Source: CAYHCE01 sp964355015 (lineage in GTDB: Bacteria; Cyanobacteriota; Cyanobacteriia; PCC-6307; Cyanobiaceae). Taken from it: a stretch of 32,344 nucleotides of DNA. Where the stretch lies: contig CAYHCE010000036.1 in assembly GCA_964355015.1 (NCBI GenBank), positions 1-32,344 on the forward strand, given 5' to 3'. The notes below the pieces were generated by a model. That model saw only the letters and a program-made list of their open reading frames with translations. It ran no database searches and was not told the DNA's origin. Positions 14,876-21,690 of the stretch are shown one piece after another (the stretch's first letter is position 1; each line of letters opens with the position of its first letter). Made by a program: the position numbers and the translations under genes.

Positions 14876-15616
14876 ATGACCACAGCAATGACCCCCGAGC
14901 GGTTCCAGGACCGCTTTGAGGCCTTCAAGGGGGAACCCCAGCAGGTCTCCGGCGTCTGGACCCTCTACACCGCCATCGAAGGACTCCCCGGCAGCGAGGC
15001 CGTGCTCGAGGAGGAAGCGCCGTGGGCCCTCAAGTTCAGCGAGAAACCTCCCGCTCCCCCAGCTCCCGCAGCACCCAGCGGCGGCCTCGATCCCCGCGGC
15101 TCAGAAGAAGCCGGACTGATCGGGCCGAAGATCGCCGCGCCGGTCAAACCCGGCGACTCCTATCTGCTCGTCAACGACCGTGACGAGGACATGGAGGCGT
15201 TCGACCACACCGGCACCTTCCTCTGGAGGGTTCCCTGCCTGGCGCGTGGTCAGGGCGCCGACAACGACTGGAAGCACAGCAGCACCGATACACCGCCGGG
15301 CCTCTACAAGCTCGGCGAGCTCTACCCCGACTACGACCAGAACCCCAATCCACCCTGCAGCGACACCGCCATGTCCTATGGCTGGTACAGCTTCGATCTG
15401 GTGGAGCTGGAGCAGCAGGAGGTCAGGGTCGGCCGGGCCGGGATCATGCTCCACGGCGGCGGCTCCGGCTGCGGCTGGCCCGGCGCCTGGGCCGCCCACC
15501 AGCAACTGCTGCCGACGCTTGGCTGCATCCGCCTTCACAACGTCGATCTGCGCGACAAGGTGCTGCCCCTCTATGAGGAGGGCACGGTCTATGTCGGCGT
15601 CTTCCAGGAGGCCTGA
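14876..15616 (+). CDS. L,D-transpeptidase (YkuD-like) cell-wall enzyme
   Basis: This 246-residue protein has the catalytic signature of L,D-transpeptidases: IMLHGGG (His193-Gly194) followed by LGCIRLHN with the active Cys at about 217. These enzymes act on peptidoglycan stem peptides through a Cys thioester. The N-terminal part (residues 1-55) is a short unknown domain. A Pro/Ala linker (about 57-70) joins it to the catalytic region, which starts near 90 with GDSYLLVND. No signal peptide is seen, so export may depend on the adjacent holin-like protein. The start is ATG 14876 or 14888. AGAGGAAG lies about 20 bases before the first. The next gene starts inside its 3' end. In phage context it may serve as a lysis enzyme, which would be an unusual choice. 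Confidence 0.8.
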   Translation: MTTAMTPERFQDRFEAFKGEPQQVSGVWTLYTAIEGLPGSEAVLEEEAPWALKFSEKPPAPPAPAAPSGGLDPRGSEEAGLIGPKIAAPVKPGDSYLLVNDRDEDMEAFDHTGTFLWRVPCLARGQGADNDWKHSSTDTPPGLYKLGELYPDYDQNPNPPCSDTAMSYGWYSFDLVELEQQEVRVGRAGIMLHGGGSGCGWPGAWAAHQQLLPTLGCIRLHNVDLRDKVLPLYEEGTVYVGVFQEA

Positions 15617-15917
15617 GCCGGGAGATCCCCGGTCAGAACCGGCGTCCCCAGGCAGGCCGCCAACAGCACCGCCATTCAGCCGTGAGCGGTTCCTGCTGCG
15701 GCTCGTCGCCGTGGTGCTGATCGCCGAGGTCACGCTCTACTCCTTGGGTGCGGGTTTCTGCGCCTGGCGAGGCCTCCAGGGGTTCCCGCCTGCAGGTGGC
15801 GTCTGCCTTCGATTCGACGATGCCGTCCAGACCGCGTTCGGTGTCGCACTGAACACCCTGTTGGCGCTGCTCGGCGGCAAGGCGCTCTCCGACAGCCGGC
15901 GGCCGCCAGAGCCATAG
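15591..15917 (+). CDS. Two-helix holin-like membrane protein (108 aa)
   Basis: The gene overlaps the end of the L,D-transpeptidase gene by 26 bases in another frame. GAGGAGGG (15575-15582) lies 8 bases before ATG 15591, the best ribosome binding site in this block, which is why I chose this start. After a polar, Pro-rich N-terminus come two hydrophobic segments at about 34-58 (LLRLVAVVLIAEVTLYSLGA) and 79-97 (VQTAFGVALNTLLALLGGKA), then a basic tail. Size, two helices and position beside a wall enzyme fit a holin. This is inference from layout, as holins share little sequence. Confidence 0.6.
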   Translation: MSASSRRPEPGDPRSEPASPGRPPTAPPFSRERFLLRLVAVVLIAEVTLYSLGAGFCAWRGLQGFPPAGGVCLRFDDAVQTAFGVALNTLLALLGGKALSDSRRPPEP

Positions 15918-16089
15918 GGCCACAGCGGGCCTCACTCGATCGGCTGGAGGCAGCAGCCGCGTGGATCGGCAGGCAGACCGCTTCTGAGGGTCGGCGGGCC
16001 GGGGGTGGGCTGCCCCCCTGCTTGTCCTTGCTCAGCTTGGCCTTCTCCTTCGTCGAGGCCCTGGGTCGCGCGTCCTTCGCGATCAGGTC

Positions 16090-16659
16090 ATGGCCCACAC
16101 CCCATCCCAGGCCGATGCCCTCTTTCAGCAGTTCCTGCCCCTCGCCGATTCCATCGCCCGCGGCTTCGCTGCCAGATCCCAGCCGGTCCTCGAGTTCGAA
16201 GATGCCCGCCAGGTGGCCCACATGCAGCTCTGGCTCTCCTGCCGCCAGGTCCAGGATCCCGCCAGTGCACCGGCCTATCTGAAGTGCTGCATCAAGGGCG
16301 CTCTGCTCCATCACCGCCGCGATCACGGCCGCCTGGTTCGCGTCTCGCGCCGGGAGCACGAGAAAGGCATCCAACCCTGGGGCCACAGCAGCCTGGATGT
16401 CACCCTGCCCGGCGGGAGCTCCACCGCCCTCGATCTGATCGCGGCCCCCGATTCGGCTCCCGAGTCCACAGTTCCCAGCTCAGCTCAGCTTGAGGCGCTG
16501 CTCGATCAGCTGCCCGCCAATCAGGCCGCGGTGATCCGGCTGCACATCCTCGAAGGCCGCAGCCTCCAGGAAATCGGCACCGCGCTGGGCGTCAGCAAGC
16601 AGAGCGCCTGCCGCTGGGAGAAGGCGGGCCTGGCCGCCCTTCGGGCGCAGCTGGCCTGA
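16090..16659 (+). CDS. Sigma-70 family RNA polymerase sigma factor (189 aa)
   Basis: This small protein has the two-domain layout of alternative (ECF-like) sigma factors. Region 2 is seen at about 17-75 (PLADSIARGFAARSQPVLEF, EDARQVAHMQLWL). Region 4 is at about 135-189, with LPANQAAVIRLHILEGRSLQ and the helix-turn-helix EIGTALGVSKQSACRWEKAG. The linker is Ser/Ala/Pro-rich. It should direct RNA polymerase to a special promoter set. An attractive target is the TGGCAATRG motif before the capsid and fibre genes and at 18312-18344. ATG 16090 is preceded by GATCAGGTC, with no strong Shine-Dalgarno. The 172 bases upstream hold no gene. A GC hairpin follows the stop. No anti-sigma gene is recognised nearby. 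Confidence 0.85.
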   Translation: MAHTPSQADALFQQFLPLADSIARGFAARSQPVLEFEDARQVAHMQLWLSCRQVQDPASAPAYLKCCIKGALLHHRRDHGRLVRVSRREHEKGIQPWGHSSLDVTLPGGSSTALDLIAAPDSAPESTVPSSAQLEALLDQLPANQAAVIRLHILEGRSLQEIGTALGVSKQSACRWEKAGLAALRAQLA

Positions 16660-16673
16660 GGGCCAGGCCCACC

Positions 16674-16695
16674 GGGGCCGGCTCAGGCCGGCCCC
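16674..16695 (+). terminator. GC-rich hairpin after sigma-factor gene
   Basis: GGGGCCGG (16674-16681), loop CTCAGG, CCGGCCCC (16688-16695) form a perfect 8-bp stem 14 bases after the sigma-factor stop. There is no T run, so termination may be inefficient or need a factor. Confidence 0.5.
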
Positions 16696-16750
16696 TCAAA
16701 CCCCCCAACCTTGAATAAGCCGCCCCCTTGTTTAAGGGTGTCCGGGCAGC

Positions 16751-16784
16751 AGCTCCCCGATTTTCGACCCATTTTCGGGGAGCT
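16751..16784. promoter_or_regulatory. Perfect 10-bp inverted repeat in gene-free spacer
   Basis: AGCTCCCCGA (16751-16760) and TCGGGGAGCT (16775-16784) form a perfect stem. The 14-base loop is T-rich at both ends. It lies in the 221-base spacer between the sigma factor and the DUF4326 gene. With no T run after it, an operator or RNA structure is as likely as a terminator. Confidence 0.45.
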
Positions 16785-16880
16785 CAGGGGAGAGTGCCCG
16801 CGGTTCGATCGTCCATGACCGCCCCGTTGCCTCCCCCCATTGTCGCTGCGCGGTGGGGGGTCGTTCACCGGGGCTTTCCC

Positions 16881-17210
16881 ATGGAAATCACGATCGGCAA
16901 GGCACAGCGCGGGCTCTCAGATCCCCTGCCCGGTCAGGCCTATGTAGGGCGGCCCACGGCGCTCGGAAATCCGTTCGCCATCGGCCGTGATGGCAGCCGC
17001 GCAGAGGTGATCCAGCTCTACCGCGCCTGGCTGTGGCGGCAGATGCAGCAGCAAGGCTCCCCGCAGCGCAAGGCGCTGGAGCAGTTGCTGCAGCAGGCCG
17101 CCACCGGCCGCTTGGAGCTGCTCTGCTGGTGCGCCCCGCTGGCCTGTCACGCCGAGGTGATTCGCTCCGCTCTCCACTGGCTCGCCGCTCAGGAGCAGGG
17201 CGGCGGCTGA
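16881..17210 (+). CDS. DUF4326 domain protein (109 aa)
   Basis: The protein matches the DUF4326 pattern found in phage, plasmid and some host genomes: YVGRPTALGNPFAIGRDGSR near 24-43, then VIQLYRAWLW, and a C-terminal LELLCWCAPLACHAEVIRSA with conserved Cys and His residues. The function of the family is not established. Start ATG 16881 was chosen because the domain begins soon after. An in-frame extension to 16728 would cross the hairpin region. No Shine-Dalgarno motif is seen, and the ATG follows a pyrimidine-rich CTTTCCC. Confidence 0.8.
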   Translation: MEITIGKAQRGLSDPLPGQAYVGRPTALGNPFAIGRDGSRAEVIQLYRAWLWRQMQQQGSPQRKALEQLLQQAATGRLELLCWCAPLACHAEVIRSALHWLAAQEQGGG

Positions 17211-17271
17211 TCACGGCCAACCGCGAACCCGAGTGCCGTGGCAAGAGGGATCGAGCGCACCAGGAGCCGCA

Positions 17272-17532
17272 GTGGCGATCCAAAAACCCAGCAGCAAGGC
17301 CAGAGCCAAGACCAAAACAAGGGCCAGCAGCGCCGCTCTGGCCGTGCCCAGCAGCGCCGCCATGGACCGGAAGCTGCGGGCTGAGCAGGCCAAGTGGCAG
17401 GCAGAAGAAGACCTGCGCACATTGAGGCGCGCCGAGGAGATCCGCCAGCAACCCCAACGACTCAAGCAGGCCTCACGGCTGGCCGATCAGGAGCTCCGCG
17501 CCCTGCAGGCCATCAAGCGCAAGGTGAGCTGA
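17272..17532 (+). CDS. Small basic coiled-coil-like protein (86 aa)
   Basis: This Lys/Arg/Ala-rich protein has a basic N-terminus (IQKPSSKARAKTKTRASSAA) and a long charged helix from about residue 32 (RKLRAEQAKWQAEEDLRTLR). I chose GTG 17272 because GGAG lies 6 bases upstream. An earlier in-frame ATG at 17233 has no such site. No named family is recognised. The composition would suit a nucleic-acid-associated protein, but this is a guess from charge. Confidence 0.5.
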   Translation: MAIQKPSSKARAKTKTRASSAALAVPSSAAMDRKLRAEQAKWQAEEDLRTLRRAEEIRQQPQRLKQASRLADQELRALQAIKRKVS

Positions 17533-17571
17533 GCTGCTCTGGGGTTGGGCCGTGCCGGGTTGCCGCAGTCT

Positions 17572-17634
17572 CCGCCGGGGCAAGGGCTGCGCAAGCGGCT
17601 CCACTGCGTTTCGCCGCCCTTGCCTTCCCGGCGG
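17572..17634. repeat. Structured intergenic repeat, copy 3
   Basis: CCGCCGGGGCAAGGGC (17572-17587) pairs with GCCCTTGCCTTCCCGGCGG (17616-17634), apart from a small bulge. The core GGGCAAGGGCTGCGCAAGCG is almost the same as in copy 4, with outer arms of different sequence that still pair. The start codon of the next gene (17677) is 43 bases downstream. Confidence 0.75.
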
Positions 17635-17676
17635 CTTTGCGGGCGTCCCGTCACCGCGCCCCTGGCGCCTGGCCCC

Positions 17677-17988
17677 ATGTCTTCCAGCCTCGCTTCACTC
17701 ACCCGCGAAGATCCAATCGCGCTGCTCGAGTCCACCCACAAGGCGCTGCAGTGGATCCTCCGCAGAAGCCAGGGCCAGTCGATCCCGCGCTTCTGGATCG
17801 ATCACCCCTATGGCGAGGAGGAAATCACCCTCCTCGAGGAGGAGCTGATGCCAGCCATCGAGGAGTTCCTCGCGCGCATCTCGGAGATCGATGGCGTCCT
17901 GCTCGCGCAGCAGGAGCTGCTGGAGCGGTGCCAAGCCGAGGCCGTTCAGGGTGGCGCCCTGGCCGCTGAGCCGTTGGCCGCGGCCTGA
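17677..17988 (+). CDS. Acidic helical hypothetical protein (103 aa)
   Basis: The product begins MSSSLASLTREDPIALLEST, has a central HPYGEEEITLLEEELMPAIE and an Ala-rich C-terminus. Strong acidity and helix content are clear, but no family is recognised. The ATG follows CTGGCCCC without a Shine-Dalgarno motif, 43 bases after conserved hairpin copy 3. It ends 35 bases before the stop of a convergent minus-strand gene. Small acidic proteins in mobile elements are sometimes inhibitors of host defence, but nothing specific supports that here. Confidence 0.55.
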   Translation: MSSSLASLTREDPIALLESTHKALQWILRRSQGQSIPRFWIDHPYGEEEITLLEEELMPAIEEFLARISEIDGVLLAQQELLERCQAEAVQGGALAAEPLAAA

Positions 17989-18022
17989 GGCCATCAGGGG
18001 CTGGCGGCTGCCAGCCCTTTCC

Positions 18023-18286
18023 TTACCAGGGCTTGCCTTTGCGCAGGTAGGCCTCGACTTGCGCCTTGCGGATCACCCGCGACTCGTGGTGGTTGCTGAT
18101 CTGCACCAGGCCACCGGTGATCGAGGCCGTCACACGCCAGGGACCAGGCGCCTCAGTCTTTGGTGGGGTTAGCACATGCCCCAGCGTCAGCCGCGCCGCC
18201 GTGGGGGGAGCAGGGGTTGCAACAGGTGCAGCAAGGGGACGCTCGCCGAGGACCGCCGCCAGGAGATCGCGGGTGCTCGGAGCCAT
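18023..18286 (-). CDS. Hypothetical protein (87 aa), minus strand
   Basis: The product begins MAPSTRDLLAAVLGERPLAA, has a Pro/Ala-rich linker and a C-terminal part WRVTASITGGLVQISNHHES followed by VIRKAQVEAYLRKGKPW, which could be a compact beta-alpha domain. Start ATG 18286 is preferred over one further upstream because the conserved motif TGGCAATGG (minus-strand reading of 18312-18322) lies 26 bases before it. The longer frame would overlap that motif. Function is unknown. A small DNA-binding protein is possible. Confidence 0.5.
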   Translation of the reverse strand: MAPSTRDLLAAVLGERPLAAPVATPAPPTAARLTLGHVLTPPKTEAPGPWRVTASITGGLVQISNHHESRVIRKAQVEAYLRKGKPW

Positions 18287-18311
18287 CAGGAAGGCAGGAG
18301 AGGTCAACAAA

Positions 18312-18344
18312 CCATTGCCAGTGGCAGAGCGGAACTGGCAATGG
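18312..18344. promoter_or_regulatory. Divergent pair of TGGCAATGG motifs
   Basis: CCATTGCCAGT (18312-18322) and ACTGGCAATGG (18334-18344) are exact inverted copies separated by 11 bases. Each arm points to one of the two divergent genes (minus-strand start 18286, plus-strand start 18369). The core TGGCAATRG is the same as in the sites before the capsid and fibre genes. It can be read as a pair of promoter elements or as one operator for a dimer. Confidence 0.6.
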
Positions 18345-18368
18345 AAGGAGTACGCACGCCATGCGGCC

Positions 18369-18620
18369 ATGCCAGCCACGATCATCAGCGCCAAGTCGAT
18401 GAAGGCCCCGACCTCGATCGTTCGCGTTCACAGCAAGCCGCGCACCGGCGTCTGGCCCCAACAGGTGATCGGGCGGCCCGGCACTGCCTATTCCGTGGCC
18501 TTGACGCCCTCACGCGGCAGCTTCGATCGTCAGAAGACGCTGGACCCGCTCTCGCGGCGATCAGGGGTGCGGCGCACCGGAGGCTGGGGCAGCGGGGCTC
18601 TCGGGGAGCCGATGCCGTGA
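18369..18620 (+). CDS. Small basic hypothetical protein (83 aa)
   Basis: The product begins MPATIISAKSMKAPTSIVRV and continues HSKPRTGVWPQQVIGRPGTA, a basic protein with a Gly/Arg-rich tail. GGAAGGAG (18343-18350) lies 18 bases before ATG 18369, rather far away. The Met at 18399 is an alternative start. It is transcribed away from the minus-strand gene at 18023-18286, and one arm of the inverted TGGCAATGG motif precedes it. No family is recognised, and reality as a gene is moderately supported by this arrangement. Confidence 0.45.
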   Translation: MPATIISAKSMKAPTSIVRVHSKPRTGVWPQQVIGRPGTAYSVALTPSRGSFDRQKTLDPLSRRSGVRRTGGWGSGALGEPMP

Positions 18621-18652
18621 AGGCTGAGGGGGAAGGCGCGTGGCCTTCTTCA

Positions 18653-18730
18653 TGGTCGCCCCACGGGCAAGGGCTGCGCAAGCGGCTCGGCGCTGAGCGC
18701 CTTCGCCGCCCTTGCCTTCGCGGGGCACCA
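18653..18730. repeat. Structured intergenic repeat, copy 4
   Basis: TGGTCGCCCC (18653-18662) pairs with GGGGCACCA (18722-18730) with one bulge, and GGCAAGGGC pairs with GCCCTTGCC (18708-18716). The core GGGCAAGGGCTGCGCAAGCG and the 3' part TTCGCCGCCCTTGCCTTC closely match copy 3. The antirestriction gene starts 27 bases later. Confidence 0.75.
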
Positions 18731-18756
18731 CTCAGGCGTCCCACGCTTTGCCTTTC

Positions 18757-19674
18757 ATGGCCGCGTCCAAATCCCGCTCACGCAAATCCTTCGATGGCCC
18801 CACGGCCGAGGAAAAGATCGTCGCTTCCCTGATCGAGCTGATGGAAGGCGGCTCCGCGCCATGGCGGAAGCCCTGGGATGGCACCGGCGGTGGCCATCAC
18901 GTGAATCTGCTCTCGGGCCATCGCTACCGCGGCGCCAACCCGATCCTGCTCACGCTCGGCAGGCACATCCGGGGTACATCCCTGCCGTTCTGGTGCGGGT
19001 TTGCCGAGGCCAGGAAGCACGGCATCTTCCCCAGCAAGGGCAGCAGGGCGGTTCACATCCTGCGGCCCCAGCTCCACAGCTGCGAGGAGCCAGGCGCTGG
19101 CGGAGAAGTCATGCTGCACAGCTGGGCCAGCTATCGGCCGGTGGCGGTGTTCAATGCCGCCGATCTCGAGGGCGAAGCACTCACCGGCCTGATCGAAGCG
19201 CGCAAGGAGGCCGAAGGAGGGGATACCAGGCCGGCGCCCCAGCGGCTGGAGGCGGCGGAAGCCGTGCTGGATGCCTGGCCGGTGCCGGTCAGCTTTGGTG
19301 GGGATCGCGCCTGCTATCTGCCCGGCATCGATCGGATCCAGCTGCCCGATCGCGCCAGCTTTCACTCGCCCGCAGCGTTCTGCGCCACCTGGGCCCATGA
19401 GCAGATCCACTCAACTGGCCATGAATCCCGCCTGAAGCGCGATCTGGGCGGTGCCTTCGGGAAGGCGCGCTATGCCCGCGAGGAGCTGGTCGCCGAGCTG
19501 GGGGCGGTGCTGCTGGGCGATCGGCTGGAGATCGGCAGCGAGATCGAGAGCCACGCCGCCTATCTCGGTCACTGGGTCGAGCTGCTCAAGGAATCGCCCA
19601 AGGTGCTGTTTCAGGTGCTCAGCGAAGCAAGGCAGGCGGCAGATCTGATATGCCCAGATCTAAATGAAATCTAA
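18757..19674 (+). CDS. ArdC-like antirestriction protein, zincin metallopeptidase-type
   Basis: This 305-residue protein has the ArdC layout. The N-terminal ssDNA-binding region (about 14-130) includes PWRKPWDGTGGGHHVNLLSG and YRGANPILL. The C-terminal zincin-like domain has HEQIHSTGH (214-222) and REELVAELGA (241-250), which would give the third metal ligand. In plasmid ArdC this protein binds ssDNA and protects incoming DNA from restriction. The protease activity of the family is not settled. Start ATG 18757 lies 27 bases after conserved hairpin copy 4, with a pyrimidine-rich TTTGCCTTTC before it and no Shine-Dalgarno motif. It faces the restriction operon tail to tail. The 210 bases between them hold no supported gene and become AT-rich. 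Confidence 0.85.
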   Translation: MAASKSRSRKSFDGPTAEEKIVASLIELMEGGSAPWRKPWDGTGGGHHVNLLSGHRYRGANPILLTLGRHIRGTSLPFWCGFAEARKHGIFPSKGSRAVHILRPQLHSCEEPGAGGEVMLHSWASYRPVAVFNAADLEGEALTGLIEARKEAEGGDTRPAPQRLEAAEAVLDAWPVPVSFGGDRACYLPGIDRIQLPDRASFHSPAAFCATWAHEQIHSTGHESRLKRDLGGAFGKARYAREELVAELGAVLLGDRLEIGSEIESHAAYLGHWVELLKESPKVLFQVLSEARQAADLICPDLNEI

Positions 19675-19884
19675 GTCAATCAAGGGCATCTCGAAAAATG
19701 CAGGTTTCCGTTGGCAGCACCGATTGAGACTCATGTCCTGGTCGGCGTCGGCCTTGGCCAGTGGTCGAGGCAAAGGCGATTTTTCAAGGTACCCTCAAAT
19801 CGAATCGATCATCTAAAGCCCTGGCTGCTTAATGGCGATCACCTATCCAATTGGCAACATCAGCGAGACAGCTCATCAATGCAT

Positions 19885-21690
19885 TCAGCAATTCTCTTGC
19901 ATATAGTTATAAAGCATCTCAACCCGAAGGCGGTCAACCTCACTTCTCAGGCGCAGGATTTCTAGCGCGGAAGTAATTCTCCTCAGTGTTTCTTGATCTG
20001 CGCCCTCTGGAGTATTCTTAAACCGATTTAAGAATGTTCCGACAAGATGAAAAATACCTGAACAGAAATCACCAGTCTCCTCAGTCTCCTTCTCGGCGTC
20101 GTAAGTTGATATCCAGTCAAGCCATTCATCCTGAGTCTTCTCGCGGAGTAACTTAAGATCATCCGAATTCCATCCATCACCAGGATCCCATTTATACCTT
20201 CCGGCAAGTCTCTGCATCAATGGTGCAATCTTCTGCCGCTTTCCAATAGCCTCGTATCGGTCAATTAGTTCCTTGCGGAAACGGTCGGGAAGATCAGAGA
20301 ACCACAACGAGTACTCATCGAGTACATCTTCTCGCTTTACATGAGAGTTGATCGCGTTAATCACATACTCGTCACCAATATCAAGTCCACACTTCCGCAG
20401 AAAGTCAGTGGCACTATTTGCCCTATCGATTCCAATTTCCCGACTATGCTTTATCAAAAACTGATGCAACTCGAAGACTAGCTCTTGGTGAGGAACAAAG
20501 AATCCTCTATTGAAATTCCGCAAGATCAAATCGTACTGCCCATTAAAGCGAGCAAGCTTTTCATTGCTTTCCGTGAGTCTAAGCAAACCTGAGTAGCTTT
20601 TTAGGTCAATAACGCCATTGCGGAAGTAGTCTAAAATCATGCGGTGATGGGGTGCAGGGTAATATCCGGTGTTTCTCATAAACTGTTCTTGTTGCATTTG
20701 CAGCGGCTCTTTTGCGGCTAAAAGCTTGAAGAAGTCATCCACCAGAATACCTTCATACTCGGGAAACAACTCTGTTTTTGAATAGTGAATGATGGCGAGT
20801 GCTGCTATGGCGGCTTGGAAGGATTCGTGCGCAAATGGCCATTGCTCTGCAAGGGCCCCCTTGAAATAATCGATAGCGCTTCGAGCTTTTCTCATGACTC
20901 GAATATTCACTACATCTGCTGCTTCAAAAATCTGAACGAAGGAGCTCGGTCGTTGTTCGGATTCAGGCCAGGCAATCTTGATATTTTCTGAAACTGAGGG
21001 TCTCAGAGAAATTTCAACATCGATAATCTTCTCTCTATACTCCTCCATGGCCATACGAAGGCGAGCATTGCTGGCTAACTTTTCGAAATTGTAGATTAAT
21101 ACAATCTTGCAATTCTGTTGTTCCTTCAAAGTGCTGATTAGCCCCAAGAAGCTTGACGGGGATATCACCCGCTCCATTCTCTCAATGTCATCAAAACAGA
21201 TGAGAAAGTTATGGATGTAATGACGCTTGATGAGGCTGTCGATGATGCTAGTTGCGGCTCCAATTGCGATACTTGTAGCTCCTACCTGAATCGTTGAAGA
21301 TTCAGGCCTGTCGAGAAGCCGTTTGATCCACTTGCCAGCCTTGACTATCCATGAAGCCTTCTTGTACTCGATAGGTTGATGTGATGTAAAGATTGCCGAT
21401 TCAATACTGTCGATGCTTGTAGCGCCAAAGAGAGAAACGTAGGAGTGGGCTCTAAGGCTCCTGTTAAGCGTACGATTGGATATCACCCAGCCAAGAAAGC
21501 TATGCCAAAAGTGTGTCTTTCCAACACCCCATTCTCCTTTTAGTTCCGCGACGAAATGAATGTCGCTATCGAGAAACCCCTGAAGTGCGATGCACGATTT
21601 GTCTGTCTCAGGAGATAGTCCATTGTGCCAGTCTGAGTGATTCTCCTTGTTGGAAGGGATCACCTTCTTGGTGAAAAAGAGAAGCTTCAC
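19885..21690 (-). CDS. KAP-type P-loop NTPase (601 aa)
   Basis: Walker A is GEWGVGKT at 52-59. Walker B is FLICFDDIER at 162-171, with the DDIER pattern of KAP/STAND-like ATPases. A weakly hydrophobic stretch at 135-152 (VGATSIAIGAATSIID) could be a short membrane or hinge element, as KAP proteins often carry insertions here. The rest is helical with no named effector domain. GTG 21690 overlaps the preceding stop as GTGTGA, so translation is coupled to the helicase gene. The gene is clearly AT-richer than its neighbours (the 60 bases at 20401-20460 contain 23 G/C), indicating separate acquisition. KAP ATPases occur in several anti-phage loci. A sensor or effector role here is inferred. Confidence 0.8.
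   Translation of the reverse strand: MKLLFFTKKVIPSNKENHSDWHNGLSPETDKSCIALQGFLDSDIHFVAELKGEWGVGKTHFWHSFLGWVISNRTLNRSLRAHSYVSLFGATSIDSIESAIFTSHQPIEYKKASWIVKAGKWIKRLLDRPESSTIQVGATSIAIGAATSIIDSLIKRHYIHNFLICFDDIERMERVISPSSFLGLISTLKEQQNCKIVLIYNFEKLASNARLRMAMEEYREKIIDVEISLRPSVSENIKIAWPESEQRPSSFVQIFEAADVVNIRVMRKARSAIDYFKGALAEQWPFAHESFQAAIAALAIIHYSKTELFPEYEGILVDDFFKLLAAKEPLQMQQEQFMRNTGYYPAPHHRMILDYFRNGVIDLKSYSGLLRLTESNEKLARFNGQYDLILRNFNRGFFVPHQELVFELHQFLIKHSREIGIDRANSATDFLRKCGLDIGDEYVINAINSHVKREDVLDEYSLWFSDLPDRFRKELIDRYEAIGKRQKIAPLMQRLAGRYKWDPGDGWNSDDLKLLREKTQDEWLDWISTYDAEKETEETGDFCSGIFHLVGTFLNRFKNTPEGADQETLRRITSALEILRLRSEVDRLRVEMLYNYMQENC

Noticed and set aside
15730..16386. Minus-strand frame opposite the sigma factor (218 aa)
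   Set aside because: It is antisense to clear sigma regions 2 and 4 and crosses the holin-like gene's end.
13373..18730. CRISPR array from the repeated CAAGGGCTG sequences
   Set aside because: The copies are far apart, palindromic over their whole length, and lack regular spacers or cas genes.
19711..19965. Plus-strand frame of 84 aa after the antirestriction gene
   Set aside because: Half of it lies antisense to the KAP gene, and it has no ribosome binding site or recognisable domain.
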